A DNA stretch of 64,000 nt from Halapricum desulfuricans (GCF_017094525.1 NZ_CP064788.1:558001-622000), one strand, 5' to 3'. Positions 44,860 to 53,743 are shown, numbered from the stretch's first letter. The notes: generated by a model from the letters alone, not told the origin. Numbers and translations are program-made.

Positions 44860-45789
44860 ATGGACACCGAGGGACTGCACCCGCAGGCCGCAGCCGCAGT
44901 CGAACGCCAGCAGCGAGTACAGCAGTTGCTGCCGATCCGGAGCGCACGCCTCCTTCGGGCGTTCTCCCGGCTGGACGCCTGGCGGCGCGACCCGCCGCCG
45001 GTCGCACAGGTCGCCGATCGGACGGTCCCGGGACCGGGCGGCGACCTTCCGATCCGGGTCTACCGTCCCGAGGGCGAGACGCCGTTCCCGACGGTCGTGT
45101 TCTTCCACGGCGGCGGGTTCGTCACCGGCGATCTCGACACGCACGACGCGCTCTGTCGACACCTGGCTCGCGAGAGCGAGTGCGTCGTCGTCTCGGTCGA
45201 CTACCGGCTCGCGCCGGAACACCCCTTCCCCGCGGCCGCCGAGGACGCCATCGCGGCGACCGAGTGGGCCGCAGAGCACACGCGAGCCCTGGGCGGGGAC
45301 GGCTCGCTCGCCGTGGCCGGCGACAGCGCCGGGGGGAACCTGGCCGCGGTCGCCGCGCTCGCGGCCCGTGACCGCGGCGACCCCGAGATCGACTATCAGG
45401 CACTGATCTATCCGGGCGTGGGCGTCGAGCGCGATCAGGCGTCGGTGCGCGAGTACGACGGACTGGTCCTCTCGGAGGACGACCTGGAGTGGTTCAACGA
45501 GTGCTACTACGGGAGCGAGCTCCATCGGAACAACCCCTACGCCGACCCGATCGCCGCCTGTGACCTCTCCGGCGTCGCGCCGGCCACAGTCCTTACCGCG
45601 GGCTTCGATCCGCTTCGGGACGGGGGTCGTGCCTACGCCGACCGTCTCCGGAGCGACGGCGTCGAGGCCCGCCACGTCGAGTACGAGGACATGATCCACG
45701 GGTTCGTCACGAGCACCGACGCGATCGACCGCGCTACCGAAGCGATCGCCGACGTCGCCGCCGATCTCCGGGACGCGCTCGGTGCGTGA
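44860..45789 (+). CDS. Alpha/beta hydrolase, hormone-sensitive lipase family
   Basis: The protein has 309 residues from an ATG at 44860. The oxyanion motif is VVFFHGGGFVTGDLDTHDAL (HGGG), and the nucleophile is in LAVAGDSAGGNLAAVAALAA (GDSAGG). The acid is in AGFDPLRDGGRAYADRL, and the histidine in YEDMIHGFVTSTDAID. All four fit an active esterase of the HSL (bacterial family IV) type. It has no signal peptide. Upstream it is divergent from leuS with about 100 bp between the two starts. Confidence 0.93.
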   Translation: MDTEGLHPQAAAAVERQQRVQQLLPIRSARLLRAFSRLDAWRRDPPPVAQVADRTVPGPGGDLPIRVYRPEGETPFPTVVFFHGGGFVTGDLDTHDALCRHLARESECVVVSVDYRLAPEHPFPAAAEDAIAATEWAAEHTRALGGDGSLAVAGDSAGGNLAAVAALAARDRGDPEIDYQALIYPGVGVERDQASVREYDGLVLSEDDLEWFNECYYGSELHRNNPYADPIAACDLSGVAPATVLTAGFDPLRDGGRAYADRLRSDGVEARHVEYEDMIHGFVTSTDAIDRATEAIADVAADLRDALGA

Positions 45790-45804
45790 TGTGACCGGCG
45801 AAAC

Positions 45805-45834
45805 GTGTAACCGACACCGTACACAACGTATACG
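45805..45834. promoter_or_regulatory. Inverted repeats upstream of the second vapBC operon
   Basis: GTGTA (45805-45809) and TACAC (45820-45824) are inverted arms 10 bp apart, followed by CGTATACG (45827-45834) one base before the ATG at 45836. This is the position expected for an autoregulatory operator. Confidence 0.4.
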
Positions 45835-45835
45835 C

Positions 45836-46060
45836 ATGAGTACGATCCGTGTGTCCGACGACGTCAAAGAGCGCCTTCGAGATCTGAAGCGCGACGACGA
45901 ATCGTTCAATGACCTGCTGGACCGGCTCAGCCGCCAGGAGAAGGAGGTCGAGGAGATCGCGGGGAGTCTCGCCTTCCTCGATGAAGACGGCGATCTCGAA
46001 GCGAAGATGAACGAAGCTCACGAAGAACTGAACGAGTCGCTGGAGAAGCGAGTCGAATGA
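45836..46060 (+). CDS. vapB: VapB-type antitoxin
   Basis: The protein has 74 residues. STIRVSDDVKERLRDLKRDD, then SFNDLLDRLSRQEKE is a ribbon-helix-helix-type N-terminus of the haloarchaeal VapB-like family. The C-terminal half is a charged helix (LEAKMNEAHEELNESLEKRV) that would occupy the toxin. Its stop overlaps the VapC start (ATGA). Confidence 0.85.
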   Translation: MSTIRVSDDVKERLRDLKRDDESFNDLLDRLSRQEKEVEEIAGSLAFLDEDGDLEAKMNEAHEELNESLEKRVE

Positions 46061-46461
46061 TCGTTCTTGACCGGGACATCCTTGCGAGAATCACTGGCAA
46101 GCACCCCGACCAGGATATTTTGAACCACCTGCAACGGTACCGTCAGGAAGAATGGACGATCCCGACAGTCGTCGCCTGGGAGTCGTACAAAGCTGCTTCG
46201 GGCCGCTCCCAGATGCTGCGAACACAGCGCGTTCTCAGAGAAACGCTCGATAGAATTCTCGATCTGACCGACGATGTCGCGCTCGAAGCTGCCTATCTCG
46301 ACGAACAGCTCGGCGAGCAGGGCGTGTCTCTCGAGACGGCTGACCTCCTCAACCTCGCCACCGCTCACGAGGCCGGCGCGACGTTCGTCACCCACAACAG
46401 CAACGACTTCGACAAGACACCAATCCACCACCTCGCCGACGTCGATGTCGTCGTGTCTTGA
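46057..46461 (+). CDS. vapC: VapC-type PIN toxin
   Basis: The protein has 134 residues, the usual VapC length. MIVLDRDILARITGKHPDQD carries the first catalytic aspartate, VVAWESYKAASGRSQM the glutamate, LETADLLNLATAHEAG the second aspartate and FVTHNSNDFDKTPIHHLADV the last acidic group. It is complete, unlike the remnant at 37568. It is an RNase toxin inhibited by the 74-aa antitoxin. Confidence 0.87.
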   Translation: MIVLDRDILARITGKHPDQDILNHLQRYRQEEWTIPTVVAWESYKAASGRSQMLRTQRVLRETLDRILDLTDDVALEAAYLDEQLGEQGVSLETADLLNLATAHEAGATFVTHNSNDFDKTPIHHLADVDVVVS

Positions 46462-46471
46462 CTCCGTCCGG

Positions 46472-46552
46472 GGCGTCGTAGCCGTCCGTCACTACTCGGG
46501 CTCTCAGGCGTCGTAGCCGTCCGCCGCTACTCGGGCTCCCAGGCGTCGTAGC
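46472..46552. repeat. 35-bp tandem repeat at the end of ubiX
   Basis: Two full units (46472-46506 and 46507-46541) and a partial third begin with GGCGTCGTAGCCGTCCG. The unit includes the codons for the last residues and stop of ubiX (DAWEPE-stop), so the gene end was duplicated downstream, with a second stop in a copied tail. Confidence 0.7.
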
Positions 46553-47102
46553 GGTCGTGCTCGAGATCGAACCGTTCGAGGATCTTGCCGACGACGTGAT
46601 CGACGAAATCGGCCGGATCCTCGGGATCGAAGTAAAACCCCAGCACGGGCGGGACGACCTCGACGCCCATCCGGGCGAGTTTCAGCAGGTTTTCCAGATG
46701 CAACTCGCTGAGCGGCGTCTCGCGGGGGACGACCACCAGTCTGCGCCGTTCCTTGAGCGTGACGTCCGCGGCCCGCGAGACCAGGGTGTCCGAGCGACCG
46801 GTCGCGACCGCCGCGACGGTGTTCATCGAGGCGGGGACGATCACCATCCCGTCGGTCCGGACCGACCCCGAAGCGACCGGCGCGTGGACGGCGTCCTCGC
46901 CGTAGACAGCCGCCGACAGCTCCTCCAGATGCTTCATCGTCGCCTCGCGGTCACCCCGTTCGTGGGCCATCACCGACTTGGCGGCGTCGGTCACGACCGT
47001 CACGACCTCGCCGTGCTCGGAAAGCGCCTCGACGGTCCGGACTGCGATCGGGATTCCCGACGCGCCGGTGATCCCGACGACGACTCGATCCACGGTGCTC
47101 AC
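46527..47102 (-). CDS. ubiX: Flavin prenyltransferase (UbiX family)
   Basis: The protein has 191 residues from a GTG at 47102 that overlaps the stop of the upstream gene. It joins dimethylallyl phosphate to FMN to make prenyl-FMN, the cofactor of UbiD-type decarboxylases. VVVGITGASGIPIAVRTVEA is the N-terminal FMN loop. MVIVPASMNTVAAVATGRSD and RLVVVPRETPLSELHLENLL carry the conserved serine and the arginine/glutamate of the site. It is last in the four-gene operon, so it supplies cofactor to the UbiD-family enzyme at 48715. Confidence 0.92.
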   Translation of the reverse strand: MSTVDRVVVGITGASGIPIAVRTVEALSEHGEVVTVVTDAAKSVMAHERGDREATMKHLEELSAAVYGEDAVHAPVASGSVRTDGMVIVPASMNTVAAVATGRSDTLVSRAADVTLKERRRLVVVPRETPLSELHLENLLKLARMGVEVVPPVLGFYFDPEDPADFVDHVVGKILERFDLEHDRYDAWEPE

Positions 47103-47515
47103 CGCCTGACGACGCCGTCGTCGGCGTCGACCGTGACGCGCTCGCCGTCCTCGAGTCGTTCGACCGGGACGTCGTCGACACAGGGAATCTCCCCGAGGAT
47201 CGCGCCCGTCGCGACGATCGTCTCGGTCTCCTCGTTGACGATCGCCGCCGGTGCGACGCCGTTCTGGGCCAGCCCGTAGAGGACGTACGAGCCGACCGTC
47301 GAGCCCTTCCCGCGCGGGAAGACCAGCACCTTTCCGGCGACGTTTGCGCCCTCGAGCTGGTGGCCCTCCTCGATGAATTCGCCGGTGTCGGGCTCGACAG
47401 CGCCGTAGAAACTGATCGGCTCCGTCGAGCGCAGGACCTCGCCCGCGGCCGTCCCCTCGGTGATCGAGTTGCCTTCGACGACGCTCTCCTCGCCTGTCCC
47501 GTCCGGCTCACTCAT
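47099..47515 (-). CDS. Aconitase-X small subunit (phosphomevalonate dehydratase small subunit-like)
   Basis: The protein has 138 residues and a swivelling beta-barrel domain (DUF126). ITEGTAAGEVLRSTEPISFY, the loop VLVFPRGKGSTVGSYVLYGL (catalytic serine region GKGSTVGSY) and ATGAILGEIPCVDDVP are the family motifs. In Aeropyrum this subunit with the large one dehydrates mevalonate 5-phosphate. It overlaps the large-subunit gene by 8 nt and ubiX by 3 nt. Confidence 0.88.
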   Translation of the reverse strand: MSEPDGTGEESVVEGNSITEGTAAGEVLRSTEPISFYGAVEPDTGEFIEEGHQLEGANVAGKVLVFPRGKGSTVGSYVLYGLAQNGVAPAAIVNEETETIVATGAILGEIPCVDDVPVERLEDGERVTVDADDGVVRR

Positions 47516-48692
47516 CTTCGATCACCCCCTCGACCAGCGAACGTTTGTCGTCGAAGACCACCTGCTGGTTGCCGAACCCGGGCAGGTAGTTGGCGGCCTT
47601 CGCGGAGTCGGTCGCGCTGGTCTCGTAGCCCAGCTCCTCGATCGGGGAGACGACGTTGCAGGTGTCGGCGAGCACCTGTCCGCCGGCCGCCTCGATGGTC
47701 TCGGTGTGGCCGTTGCGGTCGGCCCAGGTCTTGACTGCGCCGCTGGTGCAGACCCACAGGTCGCTTTCGAGCGTCTCGCCCTCGACGGCCTCGGCGACGT
47801 CGGCGATCTCCTCCGGCGAGCAGTGGGGACAGCCGATGACGACCAGTTCGGGGTCCTCGCCGTCGTTCAGCTTCGCGTGCTCCTCCTCGCGCTCGCCCGC
47901 GCCGAAGGTGGCGCTGTCGACGTGCTCAGGCGGCTCCATATCGGTGGTGACCCCTTCGACGAAGTGCAGCGCGACGGCCCCCGAGGCGGCCATCGCCGCG
48001 CCGAGCGCCTTGAGCTCGTCGGTCGTCGCCGCGTCGATCCCGGTGAAGTAGGGTTTGCCGTCCTCGACGATCCGCCCGGCCCACGAACCCAGCGCGGCGA
48101 ACTCCGACTGATCGTCGAGGTCGACGTCGACGTCGATCCGGTGGGTCGGCCGGCGGTTCTCCTCCAGATGGAGGCCGTGCTTGGGCGTCCGGCCGGTGAT
48201 CGCCGCCGCCAGCGCCGAGGGACCACCCTCGCGGTTGGTCTTCGCGCCGACGACGCTGTTGACGAACGAGACCGCTGAGGATTCGGCCCACGCGACGTGC
48301 TGGCCGCGATGGGGCAGGTTGCCCGCGAGATACGGCGTACAGGTAAAAGAGAGGGTGATCCCCATCTCCTTGAGGGCGTCTCTGATCCGCCGCTGTTTCT
48401 CGGCGAACTCCTCGCTGACGCCCATCTCCTCGTACTGTTCGAAGTCCATCCCCGCGGGGTTGGCGAAGGTCGTCACCGAGACCTCCGCGCCCTCCTCGGC
48501 GAACCCCTCGAGGAATTCGACGCCGGGGTCGCCGATCGACTTGTAGGAGATGCCCGACGCCTGGGCCGACTCGATCTCGACCATCTCCTCGGCCCCGTAG
48601 ATGTCGCCGAGTTCGACCAGCAGTTCCATCGCCTTGCGCGTGGCCGGCGTGTCCGATTCGAGCAGTCGTTCTTCCTCTTTTGTCAGGTGCAT
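47508..48692 (-). CDS. Aconitase-X large subunit (phosphomevalonate dehydratase large subunit-like)
   Basis: The protein has 394 residues and an aconitase-X (DUF521) catalytic domain. TFANPAGMDFEQYEEMGVSE, SFTCTPYLAGNLPHRGQHVA, NSVVGAKTNREGGPSALAAA, VIGCPHCSPEEIADVAEAV and VLADTCNVVSPIEELGYE are the motifs; cysteines in the last three positions fit iron-sulfur cluster binding. A cis-3-hydroxyproline dehydratase is the alternative for aconitase-X proteins, but the adjoining UbiD-family and UbiX genes point to mevalonate phosphate. Confidence 0.88.
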   Translation of the reverse strand: MHLTKEEERLLESDTPATRKAMELLVELGDIYGAEEMVEIESAQASGISYKSIGDPGVEFLEGFAEEGAEVSVTTFANPAGMDFEQYEEMGVSEEFAEKQRRIRDALKEMGITLSFTCTPYLAGNLPHRGQHVAWAESSAVSFVNSVVGAKTNREGGPSALAAAITGRTPKHGLHLEENRRPTHRIDVDVDLDDQSEFAALGSWAGRIVEDGKPYFTGIDAATTDELKALGAAMAASGAVALHFVEGVTTDMEPPEHVDSATFGAGEREEEHAKLNDGEDPELVVIGCPHCSPEEIADVAEAVEGETLESDLWVCTSGAVKTWADRNGHTETIEAAGGQVLADTCNVVSPIEELGYETSATDSAKAANYLPGFGNQQVVFDDKRSLVEGVIEDE

Positions 48693-48714
48693 AGGTGGTT
48701 AGTCCGTGTGGTGG

Positions 48715-50019
48715 CTATTGATACTCCGAGAGATCGAGTTCGTCCGCGCCGGGAACGGTCACTTCCGCGAACTCGGAGCGCTCCCGATCGCCGGGGATCG
48801 TCGCGTCGACGATCCACTTGGTCAACGTGCCGGTCTCGTAGTCCTGGGAGGGGTCCAGCGACGACCCCTTGGCGTTCTCGATCGTCTCGATGTCCCGATC
48901 GGGCTGCATCCGCGTGGCGGTCGCCCACTCGACGGCGTCGGGATCGGCCGGGTCGACGTCGCTGTCGACGACGGTGACCTTCTTCATCGAGGGGTGGGCC
49001 GCCAGCGCGGCCATCCCGGCGTTCTTGGGGTCGCCCTCGGTCCGCTTGTCGATCTGGACGACGCCGTGCAGCCACGAACAGCCGCCCGGGGTCAGCACGA
49101 CGTTTTCGACCGTCGGCACGGTGTTCTCGACGATCCGGTAGATCCGCGGTTCCTGTGGGATCCCCATTAGGTGGGCGTGTTCCTTCCGACCCGGGACGAT
49201 CACCCGCGCCAGCGGATCCGGTCGGGCGTGGAGTTCGTTCACCTCGACGACCGGTTGCTGGCGGGTCCGGTCCCACGTCCGGGAGAGGTCAACGAACGGC
49301 CCCTCCTCGGCGCGCTCGTCGGTGATCGTCGCCCCCATAACGAGTTCGGCCTCGCTGGGAACGGTCAGGCCGTGGAACTCCGTGGTCGCAAGCTCCCCGT
49401 CGAGCAGCCGATTGGCGAGATCGAGTTCGCTCATATCCGGCGAGAACGAGGTCGCCGCGGCGATCTCGACGGCGGGGTTGACGCCCATCACGATCGCGAC
49501 GTCAAGACCACCCTCGGTGCGCGTGTATATGTCGTGGAGGTGCCGTTCGACCAGTCGCATCACCAGCCGGTTGCCCTCGTCGTACATCATCCGGTGAAAG
49601 GAGAGGTTGTGCACGCCAGTCTCGGGGTCCTTCGCGATCACGACCGTCGAGGCGAAGTACTGCCGTTCGTGTTCGTCGTAGTAGATCGGGATCGGGACGT
49701 GCTCGGCGACGTCGGGCTCGTCGGCGACGTGTTCGAAGGCGGCCGGACGCTCGCGCTCGAGCGCGAGGGGGTCGTCCATCGCGGTGCTGACGGCGTCGAT
49801 GATCCCCGACGGCTCGACGCCCAGCGCCTCGCCGATCAGCGCTCGCGAGGAGACCAGGTTCGACACCGCGCGCACGTCCGGATAGTCAGCGACCGACTCG
49901 AAGACGATCGGCCGGCGCTCGTCCTGGACGGCCAGCGCCGGGAGTTCGAACCGCGTCTCGACCGGCTCCGTCAGTACGTTCCGGTCGCCGACATCGTCGA
50001 GAAAGCTTCTGAGGCCCAT
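48715..50019 (-). CDS. UbiD-family decarboxylase (anhydromevalonate phosphate decarboxylase-like)
   Basis: The protein has 434 residues. NLSFHRMMYDEGNRLVMRLV (arginine contacting prenyl-FMN), GVNPAVEIAAATSFSPDMSE and GLTVPSEAELVMGATITDER then AEEGPFVDLSRTWD (the glutamates around the E-R-E site) are the family landmarks. It needs prenyl-FMN made by UbiX. Encoded first in the operon with aconitase-X subunits, it fits decarboxylation of trans-anhydromevalonate 5-phosphate to isopentenyl phosphate. The 22-bp gap to the next gene supports cotranscription. Confidence 0.88.
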   Translation of the reverse strand: MGLRSFLDDVGDRNVLTEPVETRFELPALAVQDERRPIVFESVADYPDVRAVSNLVSSRALIGEALGVEPSGIIDAVSTAMDDPLALERERPAAFEHVADEPDVAEHVPIPIYYDEHERQYFASTVVIAKDPETGVHNLSFHRMMYDEGNRLVMRLVERHLHDIYTRTEGGLDVAIVMGVNPAVEIAAATSFSPDMSELDLANRLLDGELATTEFHGLTVPSEAELVMGATITDERAEEGPFVDLSRTWDRTRQQPVVEVNELHARPDPLARVIVPGRKEHAHLMGIPQEPRIYRIVENTVPTVENVVLTPGGCSWLHGVVQIDKRTEGDPKNAGMAALAAHPSMKKVTVVDSDVDPADPDAVEWATATRMQPDRDIETIENAKGSSLDPSQDYETGTLTKWIVDATIPGDRERSEFAEVTVPGADELDLSEYQ

Positions 50020-50140
50020 ACCCTGGATTCGGCAAATATCTCCTTAAACGTTCGTGACTCGCGATAGCGTGTACCGTCGCTTGCGCAGAACCCCGGTCCG
50101 CCTGTCACATTTATCAACAGAGAGCAAGAACGACTAGCGG

Positions 50141-51787
50141 ATGGCGCCGCTGACAGAAGTCGCCACGTTCGTGCTCGCGCTCGTCACGACCGCGACCGGA
50201 CGCACGGCGTGGCGACAGCGGCCGAAGCCGGGCGCGCGGTCAATCGCGCTGTTCCTGTTTTCCATCGCGGCGTGGGAACTCGCCCTGCTGACGACGGCCG
50301 TGACGACGGCGTACGATCCGTCGCTGGTCGCCGAGACGTTCAGTTTTCTCGCCTCGGCGAGCGCCGTCGTCTGGTTTCTGGTCTTCACGTTCGAGTTCGC
50401 GGGATACGAACACCTCGCGACGCGACGTGGCGTCGGTCTGCTGTTCGTCGAACCGATCGCCATGGCCCCGGTCGTGTTGACCAACAGATTGCACGGCCTG
50501 TACTGGTCGTCGTTCGAGCGCGCGCCCGAGTACTTCGGACACTTTCGGATGGTGCCGGGACCGCTGTTCGGCCTCCACCTCTCGTACATGTACGGGCTGT
50601 TCGTGGTCGCGTCGGTGCTGCTGGTGATCCGGGCGGTTCGGTCCCGGTCGTTGCACCGCCGACAGTCGGTGCTGATAAGCGTCGCGCTCGTCGTCACGTG
50701 GGCCGGCAACGCCGGGACGATCCTGACCGAACGGGCGGCGCTGCAGGTCGTCGGAACCGGGATCGGGGCACTCGTTCTGTTCGTCGCAATCTTCGGGTTC
50801 CGGCTGCTGGAGGTCGTCCCGACCGCACGAGCGACCGTGATGGATCGGATCGATGTCGGCATCGTCGTTCTCGATGATGGCGACCGGATCACCGACATCA
50901 ACGACCACGCGCGGGAGATCCTCGGACTCGAGCCCGACGAGACGGTCGTCGGGCTGCCGGCCGACGCAGTGGGTGACGACCGTGCTGCGGTCTTCGACGT
51001 CGACGCGACGGCGGACGAAGCGACGGTCGAACTGTCCGTCGACGATGAAACCCGTATCTATCGCGTCGACGTGTCGCCGCTGTCGGATCGGCTCGGCCGC
51101 TCGATCGGCCGGGTGTTCATCCTCCAAGACGTGACCGAACGCCGCCGCCATCAGCGCGAGCTGCGACGACAGAACGAACGCCTCGATCAGTTCGCCGAGG
51201 TCGTCGCTCACGACCTCCGCAATCCCCTGAACGTCGCCGACGGATACGTCGAGCGCATGCGGACTTCGGATGAGGAGTATCTCGACGAGATCTCCGACGC
51301 CCACGAGCGGATGGAGGCGATCATCGACGACGTGCTCGCGCTGGCTCGCCAGAACACTGACATCGATACCGAGCCCGTCGCGCTTGAATCGGCCGTCAGA
51401 GACGCCTGGGAGAGCGTCGAAACCGCCGACGCCACCCTCCGAGTTCCCGATCGGATCACGATCAGTGCGGATCGGGGGCGACTGCTCGAACAGCTCTTCG
51501 AGAACCTCTTTCGCAACGCTGTCGAGCACGCCGGAACCGACGCGACGATCACCGTCGGTGCCCTCGACGAGGGGTTCTACGTCGCCGACGACGGCCCCGG
51601 GATCGACCCCGAGCGGCGCGAGGCGGTGTTCGAGCCCGGCGAAACGTCCCGAGCGGACGGAACGGGATTCGGCCTCGCGATCGTCGACAGCATCGCGGAC
51701 GCACACGGCTGGGACGTCCGCGTCACGGAGAGCGACGCAGGCGGCGCGCGGTTCGAGTTCACTGGCGTCGAAATTGTCGACCGTTGA
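50141..51787 (+). CDS. Histidine kinase with N-terminal 7TM sensor and PAS domain
   Basis: The protein has 548 residues. Residues 1-225 contain seven hydrophobic helices of the HisKA_7TM type (FSFLASASAVVWFLVFTFEF, YMYGLFVVASVLLVIRAV). Residues about 235-340 are a PAS domain (GIVVLDDGDRITDINDHARE, ILGLEPDETV). HisKA has the phosphoacceptor in FAEVVAHDLRNPLNVADGYV (H in VAHDLRNP). HATPase_c has NLFRNAVEHAG, VADDGPGIDPERREAVFEPG and GTGFGLAIVDSIADAHGWD. All boxes are intact. No response regulator is adjacent. Confidence 0.92.
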   Translation: MAPLTEVATFVLALVTTATGRTAWRQRPKPGARSIALFLFSIAAWELALLTTAVTTAYDPSLVAETFSFLASASAVVWFLVFTFEFAGYEHLATRRGVGLLFVEPIAMAPVVLTNRLHGLYWSSFERAPEYFGHFRMVPGPLFGLHLSYMYGLFVVASVLLVIRAVRSRSLHRRQSVLISVALVVTWAGNAGTILTERAALQVVGTGIGALVLFVAIFGFRLLEVVPTARATVMDRIDVGIVVLDDGDRITDINDHAREILGLEPDETVVGLPADAVGDDRAAVFDVDATADEATVELSVDDETRIYRVDVSPLSDRLGRSIGRVFILQDVTERRRHQRELRRQNERLDQFAEVVAHDLRNPLNVADGYVERMRTSDEEYLDEISDAHERMEAIIDDVLALARQNTDIDTEPVALESAVRDAWESVETADATLRVPDRITISADRGRLLEQLFENLFRNAVEHAGTDATITVGALDEGFYVADDGPGIDPERREAVFEPGETSRADGTGFGLAIVDSIADAHGWDVRVTESDAGGARFEFTGVEIVDR

Positions 51788-51927
51788 CGACAGCGGGTGT
51801 CTGGCTTGCAAAATGTCTGGTCCGTCCCTGTGGATCCCATGGCAGAGACTCGGAACGAGTATCTTGAGCAGCCACACTCGCCGGATGGTTCGACAATGGA
51901 CGAAAGACCGATACCTGTGCCCGACCA

Positions 51928-52617
51928 ATGCCGGCTGTGGACGATCAGTCGATCATCGTGGAACTGGACGTGACCTCGCCACGGGTCGTCCTCGGGCCGA
52001 CGCTGTCGTCCGATCTGGACGTGGCTGTCTACGCCGAACAGCCTCCCGTCTCCCACGAGGAGACGACGTGGTTCGACGTGACGGTCTCTGCAGCCGACTT
52101 CGAGGCCTTCGAGCGCACGGTCGAGGCGGATCCAACCGTCGAGGACGTCGAGGTGTTCGTCACCTACGACGAGCGACGCACCTATCGGCTCACGATCGCC
52201 TCGGAGGTACCCGTCATGACCAACCACGTCGCCAGCTTCGGGGACGAACTGTTGACGCTTCGCTCGATTGCGAACGGCTGGCGCGTCCAGATCCGGACCA
52301 CTGACCGCGCCTCGATCCGGGATTTCCTGGACTTCTGTGACACCCAGGACATCGACTGCCAGCTGTACCGCCTGTTCGAGGCTCGCGAGCCGATCGGCGA
52401 GTTCCCCGTCCCGGTCGAACCCGGCGAGTTCGAGACCCTGCAGGCTGCCTACGACGCGGGTTATTTCGAGGTTCCGCGTGAGACCGATCTCTCTGAACTC
52501 GCCGAGCAGTTCGGTGTCGCGGAATCGACGATGTCGACCCGTCTTCGAAACGCGCTCGCTCACGTCGTCGAGACTGTACTCCTCGGGGCGTCCACTCCCG
52601 ATGACGTATCCAAGTGA
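51928..52617 (+). CDS. Bat-type helix-turn-helix regulator
   Basis: The protein has 229 residues. The C-terminal HTH_10 reads LQAAYDAGYFEVPRETDLSE, then LAEQFGVAESTMSTRLRNAL. The N-terminal 150 residues are a sensing domain of the bacterio-opsin activator type (IIVELDVTSPRVVLGPTLSS, TTWFDVTVSAADFEAFERTV). It lies 140 bp after the histidine kinase gene, on the same strand, but a direct link is not shown. Targets are unknown. Confidence 0.85.
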   Translation: MPAVDDQSIIVELDVTSPRVVLGPTLSSDLDVAVYAEQPPVSHEETTWFDVTVSAADFEAFERTVEADPTVEDVEVFVTYDERRTYRLTIASEVPVMTNHVASFGDELLTLRSIANGWRVQIRTTDRASIRDFLDFCDTQDIDCQLYRLFEAREPIGEFPVPVEPGEFETLQAAYDAGYFEVPRETDLSELAEQFGVAESTMSTRLRNALAHVVETVLLGASTPDDVSK

Positions 52618-52700
52618 CCGTCCCGTCGCTGCCCTTCTTATAAACTCCGAACTATTTCGAGGCAACGACCTTCTATCGGTGGCTATTACCATTCGATGTA

Positions 52701-52847
52701 ATGAAACGCCACAAGACCGCGTCAGACGACGTTGCGGGTGCCGACGGTAGAGCAGAGATCCGGGTGACGATGGAAATCGACGGGCGGCGTCTCGTGTATA
52801 CCGCGGCCGACCTGGACTCGATATCGTTCTCCCCCGTTGAGCGGTAA
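52701..52847 (+). CDS. Small hypothetical protein (48 aa)
   Basis: The 48 codons from an ATG at 52701 read MKRHKTASDDVAGADGRAEI, then a strand-rich part (RVTMEIDGRRLVYTAADLDS). An AT-rich CTTATAAACTC (about 52638) lies 63 bp upstream. Composition is haloarchaeal and acidic, and the beta-hairpin-like pattern is sensible, but no family is recognised. Confidence 0.4.
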   Translation: MKRHKTASDDVAGADGRAEIRVTMEIDGRRLVYTAADLDSISFSPVER

Positions 52848-52908
52848 TCGCTCGAGCCGCGGACGGGGCGTCCCTCTCTGACGGCGGGCCGCATGAGCGT
52901 CGCCTCGC

Positions 52909-52920
52909 AACCCTTTTAAC
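52909..52920 (+). promoter_or_regulatory. TATA box of the ADTH synthase gene
   Basis: CCCTTTTAACCG lies 27-38 bp before the ATG at 52947, a normal archaeal promoter distance for a near-leaderless message. Confidence 0.5.
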
Positions 52921-52946
52921 CGTGACTTGCCACAGACTCACATACC

Positions 52947-53741
52947 ATGGACGCCGGGAAAGCCGCACGACTGGAACGGATCGGAACAGGGGGGCGACAC
53001 CTCATCGTCCCCATGGATCACGGCATCACAATGGGGCCAGTCAAAGGCCTCGTAGACATCGAATCGACGATCGACGGGATCACCGCCGGTGGCGCGGACG
53101 CGGTGCTCACCCAGAAGGGGATCGCCTCGCGCGTCCACCCCCACAAGAACGGCGCGGGCTATATCGTCCACCTTAACGGGTCGACGACGATCGGCCCCGA
53201 CGAGGAGGACAAGCGACTCACCGGGACGGTCGAGGACGCCATCCGCGCGGGGGCTGACGCCGTCTCCTTTCACATCAACGTCGGCTCCGAGCACGAACCC
53301 GACCAGATCACCCAGCTGGGCGACCTTACGACTGAGGCCGACCGCTACGGCATGCCGGTGCTGGCGATGGCCTACGCGCGCGGCCCGGGGATCGACGAGT
53401 CCGATCCCGAGGCGCTGGGCCACGCCGTCCGACTCGCGGAGGAACTGGGCGCGGACGTGATCAAGACCGGGTACAGCGGCGACGCCGAGAGCTTCCAGCA
53501 CGTCGTCGAGGCGACCGCCAAGCCGGTCGTCATCGCCGGCGGCTCGAAGGGGACCGACGAGGAAACGCTGGAGATGGTCCGCGGCGCGATGGACGCGGGC
53601 GCGGCGGGCGTCTCGATGGGACGGTCGATCTTCCAGCACGACGACCCCGAGGCGATCACGAGCGCCGTCTCCGCGGTGATCCACGACGACGCCCCGGCCG
53701 TCGAGGCGCTGGAACGGGCCGGCCTGATCGCCGAGACGTAG
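52947..53741 (+). CDS. 2-amino-3,7-dideoxy-D-threo-hept-6-ulosonate synthase (DhnA-type aldolase)
   Basis: The protein has 264 residues, a class I aldolase TIM barrel of the archaeal aromatic pathway type. The substrate loop is RHLIVPMDHGITMGPVKGLV, followed by VHLNGSTTIGPDEEDKRLTG and VSFHINVGSEHEPDQITQLG. The Schiff-base lysine is in GADVIKTGYSG, and the phosphate-binding loops are KPVVIAGGSKGTDEE and AAGVSMGRSIFQHDDPEA. It closely resembles Methanocaldococcus ADTH synthase. Fructose-bisphosphate aldolase of the same family is an alternative. The 3-dehydroquinate synthase partner is not in the window. Confidence 0.82.
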   Translation: MDAGKAARLERIGTGGRHLIVPMDHGITMGPVKGLVDIESTIDGITAGGADAVLTQKGIASRVHPHKNGAGYIVHLNGSTTIGPDEEDKRLTGTVEDAIRAGADAVSFHINVGSEHEPDQITQLGDLTTEADRYGMPVLAMAYARGPGIDESDPEALGHAVRLAEELGADVIKTGYSGDAESFQHVVEATAKPVVIAGGSKGTDEETLEMVRGAMDAGAAGVSMGRSIFQHDDPEAITSAVSAVIHDDAPAVEALERAGLIAET

Positions 53742-53743
53742 TC

